NCBI RefSeq assembly: GCF_963678635.1
Contig: NC_087065.1
Span: 24,137,254-24,201,253 of the forward strand
Length of the DNA: 64,000 bases
Reading direction: 5' to 3'
From: Symsagittifera roscoffensis
Lineage: Eukaryota; Xenacoelomorpha; Acoela; Convolutidae
Shown: piece by piece, positions 42,641-54,080 of the stretch
How the letters are laid out: the number at the start of each line of letters is the position of its first letter
Numbering within the stretch: position 1 is the first letter of the stretch
Made by a program: the position numbers and the translations under genes
The notes under the pieces: generated by a model
The model's database searches: none
What the model saw: only the letters and a program-made list of their open reading frames with translations
Told to the model about the DNA's origin: nothing

Positions 42641-43926
42641 GATGGCATAAATATTCAAAATTTGCTGTTAAAAACTCAAAATTTGTCTGAAAAAAATTAA
42701 CACCGAGCTCCCGTCACGCATTTCATCCAATCTTCGAAAAACGTAAGATAAGACTGTTCATGTCAATGTCAAGCCCAGAATGTTTTTGTTTTGTGCTTAA
42801 GAAAACTTATATTCAAACGAAATTCGGTTTCTTTTTTAAAAATTAGAAGTTTTTCCTAATTTTAGCCGCTTACGCTATCCTAAATCCGAAACAAAAATAT
42901 TACGCTTGCTAGCCTAATAACAAGAGCAAATTGCTTGCCTCGTTTCAACTTGGATTGATGTAAATTGCGGCCCAAGTTTGAGTAGGATTAATTCAGTGCG
43001 CATTAATTATCGCCCGAATGGGTCATAACTTTCAAAATAGATTGTAGGTGAAATATTTTCCCGCTAAGACACCAATATTTTTCGAATGGTAAAAGTTTTT
43101 TTAGCAAAAAAGGCTAGCTAAAAAGACATTAGTCTGAAAAAAAAATACCTTCCAACCACAAATAGTCCGTCACTGTCTTCGAAAGATGGAACAAATAGTA
43201 TGTTTCTAGTAAACATTATTATTAATTTGGCTTAAATCTTTAAGTTCAATTTGAGTTTACGAGCAGGTACGAATAGAACTTAGGCAATTTTTTAGTAGAT
43301 TTGTGTTCTGGTACTCAATTCTTAAGTCGACTGAAATAGTAGAACGAAGAACGATTTTTGAACGGTTTTTCCACACCCGACACATATGGTGAAACTGGCA
43401 TAAAGGAAATCGTTAAAATCATATTGAGCTGGTGAACTTTACCTGAAGAAGATGGCGACTAAGGATGATGTCATCAACGATCAAATGGTTTTTTAAGATA
43501 TGTACTGTCTGTCAATTGAAGTCGTACCGCAAAGAACTGACAGTAAAGATGATCTTGGATAGCTGCCTGATTATTTCATTTAGCAAATACTTTATAGCTT
43601 ATCGCATATAACAACGTAACTTCTGAGCAAGACCTCTTCTGTCGTTTATATTAAGTATTAAGTAACGTTTATTAGAATGATTTCTCGCTTAAAAAACTCC
43701 AGTTGTGGTTTCTGCAAACTATGTTGTGGTTACAGTCCAAACGCAGTTGTATTTACCGTCATATTCTTTTTTTTCTTGTTTTTGCAATATATCTGCGTAG
43801 TCACGTTTTTTATACTGTTCTTACTTCGCATTTGAAAAAACTGATACAGTCGTTATACATATTGCTTAATTTCTCAGAAATAGTTAAGAATTGTTCTAAC
43901 TGACAGTAGAATATCCGCATCTTAAA
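42641..43926. other. Unique spacer between the two facing elements
   Basis: About 1.3 kb with no similarity seen to either element. AT-rich, no open frame of note and no RNA gene recognised. It precedes the unknown ORF at 43,927 and might hold its promoter; this is not demonstrated. Confidence 0.4.
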
Positions 43927-44334
43927 ATGGCACCATCTAAATGTATCAACAATTCCGCAGCCATGGACCATTTATTGCATTCCGTTAATGAAGTCAGAGA
44001 ATTGGTTAAAGACTCCAGAAGCAGGGAAGTGTTATCAAGTGTGGCCACTGTACTCGAAAGCGTCCAACCGGATACCCGAATCCCTCCTCCTCTGGAAAAG
44101 AGAGTGGGATCTGCCTGGAAATTCCTGGAGTTCAAAACAGGACCATATAGCGTCCACTTCAGTGAAGAAGAGCTGCGACGCATCGACAACCTGAAAAAAC
44201 AACTGGAGAAATGCACAGCGACTGGTTTAAATAGGATTTTTTTCTTCTTTATTGGCCCAAGTTGGCATACAAAACCCATATACATAAAAAGTTGGCATAC
44301 AAAATACATAAAAAAAACTAAAGCTACATTTTGA
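43927..44334 (+). CDS. Unknown ORF in unique spacer, possible host exon
   Basis: ATG at 43,927. The first 98 or so codons look like real coding sequence, with higher GC than the neighbourhood and a helix-rich pattern: MDHLLHSVNEVRELVKDS, EVLSSVATVLESVQP, a Pro-rich RIPPPLEKR, then HFSEEELRRIDNLKKQLEK. After about 44,222 the translation turns low-complexity and covers a 16-nt direct repeat (AAGTTGGCATACAAAA), so the coding part probably ends at a splice donor near CTGGTTTAAA (44,222). No family recognised. It could be a 5' exon of a host gene or cargo carried between the elements. Confidence 0.45.
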   Translation: MAPSKCINNSAAMDHLLHSVNEVRELVKDSRSREVLSSVATVLESVQPDTRIPPPLEKRVGSAWKFLEFKTGPYSVHFSEEELRRIDNLKKQLEKCTATGLNRIFFFFIGPSWHTKPIYIKSWHTKYIKKTKATF

Positions 44335-44741
44335 GTTGGGATGGACTTCTAACTCATAGAGTAATTTTAGATAAGGTACACCGTCTGCTCGTCACGCTAT
44401 CTTATTTTCGGCCGGATAGATTCGTGCAACTTCTTAGTCTAATACCGATCCCAATCTTACTCTTATATCTACTAGTCTCAGGGTGTTTAACTAGTCTCTG
44501 CTAGGCTCAAAAGATCTAGAGTATACTGGCTTATTGCGATTGCTAAAATTCTCTTGGAGAGGTAACTAATTTCTAAGTTAAATTCAAATCTCTCTGGTGC
44601 TGAAATTACAAGTAATTTCAGCACTTACAAATAAATGGGTTGTTAGTTAGATGGAGTATGATTGGTTAGTCTTCAAAGTTTTATAGGGATAAAATATCTA
44701 GTCTATAACCAAAAATAATATATAGTTTGGATCAGGTTCCA
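44335..44741 (-). repeat. 3' LTR of copy B (truncated)
   Basis: On the minus strand begins TGGAACCTGATCC (44,741) and ends ...CATCCCAACTCA (44,335). Contains the perfect hairpin GTGCTGAAATTAC/GTAATTTCAGCAC (44,597-44,624) and the shared CTATCCGGCCGAAAATAAGA block. The remainder of the LTR, including the small ORF, is missing. Confidence 0.75.
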
Positions 44742-46239
44742 CCTATCCGGGGTTTACAGAGTTTTTGTTTCTTTGACTTCTTTCTGTAATGGAGGATGGA
44801 TGATTGATCGTCCGTATTTCGCGAGCATCATTTCTATTTCATTCTTGGAGGAGGAAGCTCTAGGAAACTGGAATTTTAGATTTCATTTTGTCATTCAACG
44901 ATGACTGAAACCGTCAACAAAATCAATCTGTTATGATCGTCTATTCTTGATCGGGTTGGAGAACTATGTTTCGATCTGAATTGGGAATGGCGTGAAGCTT
45001 TAGTTTGGAGGGAATGCCCTGTAAATCGGATCTGTACGTATACTTGAACATCGAGGTGGTCATTGGTCTGTTTCAATGAACTCCTTTGCTTCGGAGTCAA
45101 GTCGTACTTCAAATCCTTTGAGTTGTGGTTGTGAGTGGCTTATCGGTTGTGTTCAGCCATTCTGTGGGTTGTCTGTGATGAGGTCGTCTTAGCTGCTTGA
45201 TGCTCGTCAAATTACATAAATAAATATTTAGTTAGTCCTTCTTTTTAGTCATGATTTTTTATTAGTTTTTTTCGCAAAAGCTTTTATTTTTAGTTCAGTT
45301 ATTTTAAAAGAGTTACTCACACTTGAGTACCTCTTATCAAAAACAAGGAGTGTGTCTCAAAGAGTGGATTCTAGCACGGTGGGTTAAACCGACTATTAAG
45401 CATGCTCAGGACTTCGTCCTCTTCTCGTGGGTTAGGCCAGGAGTGAGGGTATGATTTCATGCTGGTTTTTTATGGGGTCCTGGTTTGTGTTAACCTTTTG
45501 TGTCGTGTTTGTTTCTGGTTTTTTCTTTTTGTTGTTTTAGTTGTGTCCTTTTCTTAAAAATCAAATTGTTTGGTTTGGGTTTTTCTTTCAATTTTTTGGT
45601 GGTTTATGTTTTCTTTTTCAGACTTATCAATAGTCTTCAAAAGAATAAATTATCGGTTCTTTAAGCTGGTTTAATCCAGTTTGGGTCCTGTGGGTTTTCT
45701 TTTCTTAATCATGATGTTAGTTTGTGTTTCATGGTGTTTAGTAAGCTGCGTTGTTTAGTTGGGATTATTATATAATTCCTTTCCAAACGGGTTATAAGAA
45801 AGTTTGAAACTTGTTATTATTAGTTTGAGTTGTTATCAGTGAAAGTTAAAACTTGAATTCAATATTTTAAACAATTCGTCGTGGGCGAGCTGTGCGAGTG
45901 TGGATAGAATTTGTGTGCGGTTGATTCTGGAAAAGTTTATTACTGCTGACATTTGTATAAATTTACTGCTGAAAATTTTATATTTACTGCATTGTGGGGA
46001 TTGAAATTATTAAATTTTTCTCAGTGTATTTAGATTTACTACATTGGGGAAAAAAATTTATAGATGAATTTACTGCTGTGGAGAATAAGTTTTACTGCGT
46101 CATTTATTGCGGTTAGTTAAGAAAAGTTTATGAAATATAAAATAGTTTGCCATTTGAAAAGTTGATAATGTATAAAAGAGTTTGCAATTTTTATTTCTGT
46201 TTTTTGTTTTCTTGTTTATAGATGATGGTGATCTAAAGA
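44742..46239 (-). other. Non-coding 3' tail of copy B
   Basis: Inverted match of 40,138-41,261 with about 300 extra bases next to the LTR (44,745-45,055), which hold no gene. Carries the GC-rich block (45,300-45,480) with stem TACTCA/TGAGTA at 45,314-45,329, and TTTACTGCTG/TTTACTGC repeats (45,940-46,110). Confidence 0.6.
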
Positions 46240-46318
46240 CTGATGAACAAACATTTAATAAGAAATGGTTAGTCTGTTTTGTATTTATTAGTATTAAATT
46301 ATTTTAATTTATACTTAC
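46240..46318 (-). other. Possible short intron after ORF-X, copy B
   Basis: GTAAGTATAAATT directly follows the ORF-X stop (TAG at 46,321-46,319), and TTTGTTCATCAG ends at 46,240. Position and size match the 84-bp candidate in copy A. Confidence 0.35.
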
Positions 46319-47724
46319 CTAATGATCGAGGAAGAAGCCATGAGGGAAGATATCGTGTATTGAATCTGATGTGGTTAGTAATTTAGCTAATATGCGAATG
46401 ATGTTTTTAGTTTCAAGTAGTGGCCAAAGCAATTGAAGTGCTTTTATGGTGTTTAGTTCTCAGTGCCAACGGAAAACTCAAGATTGGTGTGCTGGATGAG
46501 GTTAAAAAGCTTGTGATTATATTTAGTATTGTGAATGAATTCTAATATTGGGATTTCTATAGGTTGAGTATATTCATGCGGGACAATGAAGGGTCGGGAT
46601 TCTTCTACATTAAAAGTCTTGGTGAGTAGAGAGTGGACAAAATATATACATTTGGGTTATTGGGTCGTAACTTCTGAGGATGATTTGGAAGTTAGTGTTT
46701 TTAATACACTATGTGAAATTTAAGAAAAATGGTGAAGTGGATTTTGAATTAATAAACTGAAAACGATGATGCAGTGAAACTTTGTAGTTGTTTTTTATAT
46801 CCTACGTGCGTAAATTGTCTAAGTGTTAGTGCTGTGGTTAGTCTAAAAAAGTCAAGTTTACTTTTTTCTGTTTCGTGAGATGTGTTATTTAGTGGTATAC
46901 TAAGTGGATTTGAGAAATATTAAAATGATGTCCAGTGAAGTGTAGGGATTAGTACATTCTCATCGACTTAGTGAGGTTGTTCAGTCTGAGGGTTGGAATG
47001 ACTAATGGTATATTGGGGGAAGAGGGGTCGGGAAGTTTGGAGAAAGTTTGGAGTATTAGTGTGGTCAGGGTGGTTTACATAATCGCGGGCTGTTCCGGAT
47101 TTGGAGGGAAACGGGTGGTTGGGAAATTTTCTTTTGAATGTTCTATATGCACGGTTAGTTGTGGATGATGAGTGGGTCGATGTTGAGGATTGATCTAAAG
47201 AAGGGGTATAATCTGAAGAGGGTGTAGGAGTTGGTGGGTTTGATGATGTTATGTTTGATGATAATTGGTGAATGGTTAGAGTGTGAGGATGTTGTAATTG
47301 TTGTTGGAGTGTTATTAGATTATCTAGTTCTTGTGAAATTTGTGTGGTTTCTGGGGTATCTATTAGAACGGTCATTGGTAGAGGGGGAGTATGTCAGGGT
47401 TGCTTGGGAAATATGAGAAATGGTATAGGGGGAATCATTTGTGGACTGGGAGTGGATAGGTCGAAAGGGGGGTTGGGAAAATGTTGGTGGGCTGCGTTCG
47501 GAGTTTGCAAAATTGTCTGGGGTTTCGATGTCTGTGTTATTAAATCGGGAAATAGTACTAAAAACTGTGATGTCTGAATTAGTGTCAGAATCCATGCCGG
47601 ATGATGTGTTAACATGGGGTGATTCAGGTGGCGGGAAAGCAAAAAGTGGAATGATGGGAATTGGGTTTTGGTGATTGGTTGGATGGGAAATGGAACGGTG
47701 AAGGGATCCAACTTGTCGGCTCAT
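46319..47724 (-). pseudogene. ORF-X, copy B
   Basis: ATG at 47,724 within CGATGAGC, where TGA ends env. Open 47,724-47,320 (Ser/Thr/Pro-rich: SHPTNHQNPIPIIPLF, SSGMDSDTNSDITVF), then frame 47,375-46,968 (ITSSNPPTPTPSSDYTPS, FPNHPFPSKSGTARDY). The match to copy A continues below 46,968 in other frames to the stop at 46,319. It has at least one frameshift near 47,350 and stops after. Unknown function, same order as copy A. Confidence 0.6.
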
Positions 47725-50327
47725 CGTGGGCTAAAAAAATGATTGTTCTGAGATTAAAAATTTGTGGTATGTGGTTGTTCGATTATTTGTACATATGTAT
47801 CGTCATTTCGAGGTTGTTGTGTTACAATGTGTTGAATTGGACTTTGTATATGATTTGGTCTTGAATTTGCGATGTTTACTAGTGCTAAGTTTCTGAAGTT
47901 TCGTGGTACTAGTGATAGTGGATGGTTACGATTTAAACTTGGTAGTTGTGGTGCTGTAGGTAATGTATTTGTGTTACTCTGTGATTCGTCATACGTGTTT
48001 GGTGTAGTTGATAGTTTTGTATTGTATTCTTTCATTTGTGCATCTAAAAGTATTTTATTTATAGATGTGGAAAATATTCCGAAAAATCCTGCAAAAAGTG
48101 TACGTGCGACGCTTGCTTGTCTATTGACTTGTGTGTGGATTGCGCATGTGCTTTAAACTCCTTTCAATAAAGCAAATTCAAATCCAATAAAATTAAACAT
48201 TGCGTATAATAATGTCAATCTTTCTAAGATATAGTATGGCCATCCTAGAAAGGCTAAAAGTTCGTTTTTGAAATGTACAAAACTAAAAATATTGATTGGT
48301 GATATATCTTGTGGTCGATATTTTTCGCCGTTTAGATAAATATAGTCTTTTATGTATTTAAAATATCCGCTGTAACCTTGTGCGTAAATGTCTGAAAACC
48401 TTGCTGTTTCTGCAAGTTTTCGTAAGTTTTGATCTATTGATTGTCGTTGTATAGCGTCCATTTTTGTAAGTAGTTCTTGAAATTGTTGTGTACGTATGTG
48501 GTGTTGTATGTCGGATTTAGAATAGATGCCAATCGATTGTAAATCGGTATTTGGGTTTCGGGCTATAGCTCTAATGCTTTCGGGTGAAAACTTTTTTTTT
48601 AGTGGTGGCATTAATGTTGAATACGGTGTAAGTAGATAGTATTTATCTTGCTTTTTTTGTTCAACGTTGCGGCTATTTTCTGATCCACATGGTACTGCTT
48701 TATCCCAAAAATATGTTTTTCTTGAGAGTGTATCAACAAAACTTACTTTATTTTTGTAGAATATTGGGATTCTTTTGTAACATCGTTTATCTTCAAAACG
48801 TATAAAGGTGATACTTGTTTGGTACAAGTGTAGTACCATAAAATGTTTCCTTCATAATCAATGAAATTTGATCTATTTCCGGATAATGAATATCCTGCAT
48901 ATGGTATTTTTAGAACTGCTAGTGCTAGTGACTGTAGAATTTGTGCTCTTTCAATCTCACATAGTTGGTGTAATGTTTCTAATTCTGAAAGAGACATTTC
49001 TTGAAAGATTCTGCTTATTGTGTAGTCTAATTTCATATCTAAATGTATATCATAGTGAATTGCGCCAAAATGTGTGCTGTTCATAAGTGATAGTTCTTGT
49101 AATCGTGTACTTTCTGTGTCTTGTGGTTTTAATTTTCCAATGATTTGTCCTGTGCTTTTCTGAAAATTTACTGAAAGGTAGGGATTCTCGTCAGTAAATG
49201 AGTGAGATGTGGCCATCGGGTTGACGACTAAATGTCTTGTATTCATTTCGAAACCTTTTTCGTATTCGACAAGAAATCTGAATAAATTGGCTTGTTGTAT
49301 TTACGTGCAAGTTCTGTTTCTGGGTATATTTGAAATCGTGTTAATTTGTTTTCTATATTGTGGATGTTTCTAAATTTGTGGTTTGTAATTATGATTTGGT
49401 CAGGGTTTACATCTTCATATGGAATTGATTCGAAAAAATATTTTTGGCGAAATTCGATCATTCTAGCGTGTATTTTTGCTACTTGAAAAACTGTGCAGGT
49501 TTTTCGGGAAATCATACAATGGTTGCTTTTGTGCGTGTTGTAGGATAGCAATATCCTTGGTCATTTTTGCAAGGGAGTCTATTTCCTTGGTAAAGAATTG
49601 TACTGTCTTTTAAGTCGCGTGTAAGTTGTACTTTTTCGAGTTGTATTTTCCAGTCAAAAAACATTATCTCTTGGTATCTTTTGTTTTTTTTGTGTCTGCT
49701 TTACAATTTGAGGGATTATTTATTACTATGTGTGGTATCCAATGTTTATCATGAAGATCGTATGTTAATCTTCCGTGTGCTCCATGGAAGGGGAATTTTG
49801 TATCTAGTCTTATGTGACCTTGGTGTTTTGCAAGTTCTGCTTGATGTGCTACATCTGGGAAAACTTGAAAATTTATAAGTTTCCTGTTTGTGCATTCGTT
49901 TGGTCTTAAGTTTAGTCGCTTTATTTCGGTTTTACAGTCTTGAGGGCTGAGATGTAGTAATCTATCAATATTACTTTGGTAGAAAGATTCGTGGTCCAAT
50001 TTATTTTTATTTCCGTTTGAAACTTGTGAACAATGTACTTTCTTTTCGGAAAATGTTGCTGTAAATTTGTATCCTGTGAGTGTTGTTGCTCGGATTTTTG
50101 AGTATAGTGTAGCTATTATATTTGTTGTTTCTATAGCTTGTGGTTCGGATTCACCATGTGTGACTTGATTTATAGCATATTTGTGTAGTGTTTTTGTTCG
50201 TTTTCTTCACAATCGTAGTGTGTTACTAATAAATCATGAGTCCTGTGCGAGGAGAAGGATTTTGATTTGGTTCGGAAAAAATGAGAAAAAGAAGGTGTTG
50301 AAATGGGAATATCTTTAGAATGTACAT
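47721..50327 (-). pseudogene. env: env-like gene, copy B (broken)
   Basis: ATG at 50,327 overlaps the ORF-P stop by 13 nt. Signal-peptide pattern, then open pieces 49,664-49,999, 49,243-49,551, 48,743-49,246 and 48,153-48,839 in different frames, so it has at least four frameshifts. Extracellular part: a stretch CYKRIPIFYKNKVSFVD (about 48,780), of the C-x(3)-IP(V/I) ... FVD type seen in glycoproteins of some negative-strand RNA viruses (jingchuvirus-like) and of LTR elements that captured them. Hydrophobic segments near 48,280-48,170 and about 48,100. Assignment as envelope is reasonable; the viral source is uncertain. Confidence 0.6.
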
Positions 50328-51460
50328 ATGTATGACAATCCTGAAAATGGGTTATAAAAGGTTATGTATCCGGTTGTCTTTTTTGTATATCTGTCGTATT
50401 TATATATTATTTCTGTTGTTATAAATGGGGGAGGTAAAGATTGAGCTGTGATATTAGGAGGGTCTAATGGAAATGGATGTTGAACAATTTTATTTAGTCT
50501 TCTTGTAAGTTCAAATTTTAGTGTGAGACTGCTTTGTTGTAGTATTTGGATGTTATCTTCTTGTATAGCTTTGTTAATATCGTGTCGATATTGTAATCTG
50601 TTTAATGCCCAGTTGTGTAATCTATTACCTTCTTGACGTTGACCAAACAATGGTGGGAGTGCTACGAATGTATTCCATTCCAATCGTAATGGTATATTCT
50701 GAGATGATGGTTCTTGATATCGTGAATCAAGATTGATAGGAAAATTTAGGGGAAAGTTTGATGGTGATATTTGACTTAAAGAATGTGTTGAAGGAAGGGA
50801 AAGTGTTTTGGCTAACGTAGATAGTGTTGTATCGAATGAAACGTCAACTGGGTTGTTTATTAATTTGGGTTCACCGTGAGGGTATTAGTTTGTCACCCAA
50901 TATGATGGGCGTTCTGTGGTTGTTGGGTTATTAAAAGGGTTTTCTCGAATTTGTTCTGATGTGGGAGTTGAACCTAAGTAGTCTGATGGTATATTTGAAG
51001 TGCTTTGTTGTGAAGCAATTGAGGGAGTATCTAGAAATGTGCTACTTGAAAGGTCTAAAGGATTTGGTGTTGGTGATTGAGGTATATTCAAATGAACTCT
51101 GGGAGTTTGAAAATTTCTCTTTCGTCTCGGGTGTATAATTTGTCTATTTATTTCAAGTGTATTTTGATTTTGGCTCATGTGTCTTGCTCTGTTAACGTCT
51201 TGTTGGAGAGGGGAGTATATGTTATATGTTGGTTCGTATTGTGGTTCACTTAAAGGTGCTTGGCGGACAACTGGTTCTAATGGTTCAGATAATCGTGCGT
51301 GTCTTTCTTCAATAGTATATGGATTTTCTTGAAAAGAAATGCGTGTAGATGAATGGGGAATTTGGGTACTTGTGGGTGTTGTTGGATTTTCTTGGAACGT
51401 TGTTGGTGGGGACTGGTGTTGGGGTTGTTGATTAGCAATTTGAAAAATTTCTTTGAGTGG
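50315..51460 (-). pseudogene. ORF-P, copy B
   Basis: Two main open pieces: 51,178-50,885 (SQNQNTLEINRQ, FQTPRVHLNIPQSP, SDYLGSTPTSEQIREN) and 50,683-50,315 (EWNTFVALPPLF, NRLQYRHDINKAIQEDN, YDRYTKKTTGYITFYN). The N-terminal part (51,460-51,178) is Pro/Thr/Gln-rich and collinear with copy A. Stop at about 50,886. Not recognised. More similar to copy A in its C-terminal half, which is probably a folded domain. Confidence 0.55.
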
Positions 51461-51660
51461 AGTTTATAATGATGAAAATTTATGTTTGTTCCGGTATTCT
51501 TCAATGAAAAGAAACAAGAGAATAGTGGCTAATGCGAATATGATGATTGCCTATTTTATTCATTTACATATTGTCAGAATGAGCGATGTGAAAAAAGTGA
51601 GAAAAATTACAAATAGTAGAAAAACATCTTTTCTACTAAATAGGTACGATAATTTCAAAA

Positions 51661-51894
51661 CTATTTAAATGTTTCGTAATCTGAGGAGGTTATCAAGGAT
51701 TGTTGAAAGGGTATATATACTTCAAAGATTGAGTAAGAAATTAAAAAAAGATTGCATAAGATTATGAAAAGGATGAATAGGGTTTCTATGATATCAGTTA
51801 AAAATATTATAAAAAACTTAAGAAGGTTTGAAAATTTTTCGAAAAAGTTTGAAAATATTTGTTTGAATTCAGTGACTGTTGTTGAGAGAAGCAC
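51661..51894 (-). CDS. Small membrane ORF, copy B (77 codons)
   Basis: Homologue of 29,619-29,792. Opens at GTG (51,894) where copy A has ATG, so the start may be lost. One hydrophobic segment (ETLFILFIILCNLFLI) preceded by a charged N-terminus (EFKQIFSNFFEKFS), followed by a polar tail. Lies between integrase and ORF-P. Unknown function. Confidence 0.55.
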   Translation of the reverse strand: MLLSTTVTEFKQIFSNFFEKFSNLLKFFIIFLTDIIETLFILFIILCNLFLISYSIFEVYIPFQQSLITSSDYETFK

Positions 51895-52497
51895 TTAAGA
51901 AGTGATTTGGTTTGTCGAATCTTCTTCTATTTTTGGGGCTAAATTCGAGTGTGGTTGGACTATTTAATGATTTTTTGACAAGTGGGTTGGATTTCGTCAA
52001 GGGTTGTTGAGGGGTTATTTTGAGGTGTCGGGGAAATCTTGGTAGTTTTATTTCTTTTCATAGAATAATCGGGAGTATCCAAAAAATATTCGTACTTTAG
52101 GCTACATGATCTTCTGCTTTTTGTTCTTCAGGCTAATTTAAAAATTTTGCTTGAGGGGTTTGTGAGTGCTAAGTTGCGAAAATTTTGTTGATCTTTGTAT
52201 TACTTGATATGGGAGGGTTGTAATATTGAGATTGTATTTATTTTAGTTGTCAAATTATAGCAGGTTGCTTACTTTTGACCTAGAGGTCTTGAAGTTATAG
52301 TTATACATAAGCTTAGAGGTGAATATGTGTCGGCTAATGAAGTCGTATTGCTATAAATAAAGTGTTTTATTCGGGATGATTTTTATTGGCTGATTTTGAA
52401 CTAGATTTGTTCGACTGTTTTTCAAAATGTTTTTTTTTTTGAAAATGTGTATTGTTCAAAATGAGTAAAAGAAGATGATGGAAAATGAAAATGAAAG
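51895..52497. other. Spacer after integrase, copy B
   Basis: Non-coding; aligned with 29,031-29,618 of copy A. No additional gene or RNA recognised. Confidence 0.5.
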
Positions 52498-53031
52498 TTA
52501 TTTTTTAAATTCAACTTTCTTCAATATTTTAGATTGTGGAATGAAGATTTTATAATTTTTTTGTGGTTGACTTCTGAGTCGTGATGATTCTCTGTGTTCA
52601 GATTTTTCTTCTTGATCCTGTGGTAGAATTCTTTCTGTCATTTTTCTATTTTTTCTTTCTTTCTGAGATGTTCGTGTTTTTTGTTTAGGGGATGTTTGAT
52701 TATTGATTTTTTTTTGTTGATCAGTTTTTGAGCTCGTTTGTTCATCAGTGTGGTGATTCAATTTAGTTTCTGAATTGTTTTGAACAATTTTTAAACCTGT
52801 GAAAGAATATAATTGTGTTATTTCACGGAGTGCATGTTCTTTTGGGTAATAGGGCAATAGGTAATTTCGTTGTTGAATAATTTCTTTTTTATTTGTGTCA
52901 ATCAATTTGTATGTGACATCAGTGGGTTTCTCAATTATTTGGTATCGTCCTTTTCGGAGTGGTTGTAAATTTTTAGAAATTCCTTTTTGTGTTGTAAAAT
53001 TGGGATTTAAAACAAATATTCCTATTTTCAA
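52498..53031 (-). pseudogene. pol: Integrase C-terminal domain and basic tail, copy B
   Basis: 177 open codons. The GPY/F-type module reads KGRYQIIEKPTDVTYKL, with Arg in place of Pro in GPY. A hydrophobic segment (LREITQLYSFTGL) and a Lys/Gln/Glu/Arg-rich tail follow, ending KILKKVEFKK. In this family the module helps integrase contact DNA or chromatin and the tail may localise the complex. Frame is off from the core upstream, with a gap near 53,050-53,330 where the middle of the domain is broken. Confidence 0.75.
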
Positions 53032-53333
53032 ATCTGTTGCTGGTGTAAAGCGTGAACTGATTTAGGTAATTATGTTTGTCTTTGTAGCAATTTTTTTTGT
53101 TAATTTTTGATAAATTTCATTCTGTTTTTTTATTTCTATTTAAAATCCATTCGGTGTGTGTACCGGAGGCTAATTTTGAAAATTTTGGATGATGAAAGTG
53201 GTCTTCATCATTGGTGTGTAGTGGTAGATTTTAACAAATTGAATCGTTGTTTGGTTGACAATAACCTTGTGAATTTTTATGGGCGTTTGCTGTAAACATT
53301 ATTCGTTTACGTGGTTTTTGGTTGAATACCATT

Positions 53334-53960
53334 TTATATTGTTGTTGTGATTTGGGAATTATATGATAGTGGGAATAGTTTTACATCTGTTGACCATTCA
53401 GTATATCGTGTGTCATTTCCGTTAGTGATATATCTGAGGTATTCTTGTAATGAACGGTTCATACCTTCGACTAATCCATTTGTCCAAGGTGCATGAGACG
53501 TACGTGGTTTATGTTTAATATTATATAAGTGGCATAATGTGATGAATTCATTGTTTATAAATTCAGTGCCATTGTCTGTGACTACAATTTCGGGTAATCC
53601 GAATTTAGCTATCAAGTGTTCGTAAAGTGTTGTGTAGGCATAATAAGCATTACAATGTGGTACTGGGTTAAGTGCTACATAGTGCGTGAATGCATCAACA
53701 ATGAACATAATGTAAGAATTTCCTTCAGAGGATGGTGAGATTGGTCCTTTTGTGTCGAAAATATAAATTTTGTCCTTTAAAATCTTTTTTTTCTGCGATT
53801 TGTTTTTGATTTGGATAGGGTTAATTTAATTGGCATTTTAAACAATCGTTGCATAATACTTTGATCCAAATTGGTGCATTGAGGAAATAAAAATTTTGTA
53901 TAAAATTAGAGTGTTTTTTTTTCTGATCCAGAATGTCCTTTTGTATCTAAGGTGTGGGAA
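53334..53960 (-). pseudogene. pol: Integrase zinc domain and catalytic core, copy B
   Basis: Core open at 53,334-53,708. First Asp at 53,754-53,756 (FDTKGP), second at 53,574-53,576 (VTDNGTEF), Glu at 53,466-53,468 (NGLVEGMNRS): a correct D-D-35-E. FTHYVALNPVPHCNAYYAY and WTNGLVEGM are intact, unlike in copy A. The zinc-domain remnant lies at about 53,830-53,950 (C-N-D-C like), with frame breaks between. This is the least damaged core of the outer family in this window. Confidence 0.85.
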
Positions 53961-54080
53961 GTATTGAATGCGATCAACATCATACTTAAAGGTAGACATG
54001 GTACTTTAAGATAAGATGTTTGATATTCTAAAATGTCTGTGTTTTCATTTATGGTGGTGTTATTAAATTTTCTGAAGTAT

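Noticed and set aside
42249..44741. Terminal inverted repeats of a classical DNA transposon
   Set aside because: The same repeats occur in direct orientation at both ends of copy B, as LTRs do, and no transposase is seen. A composite origin is kept as a separate finding.
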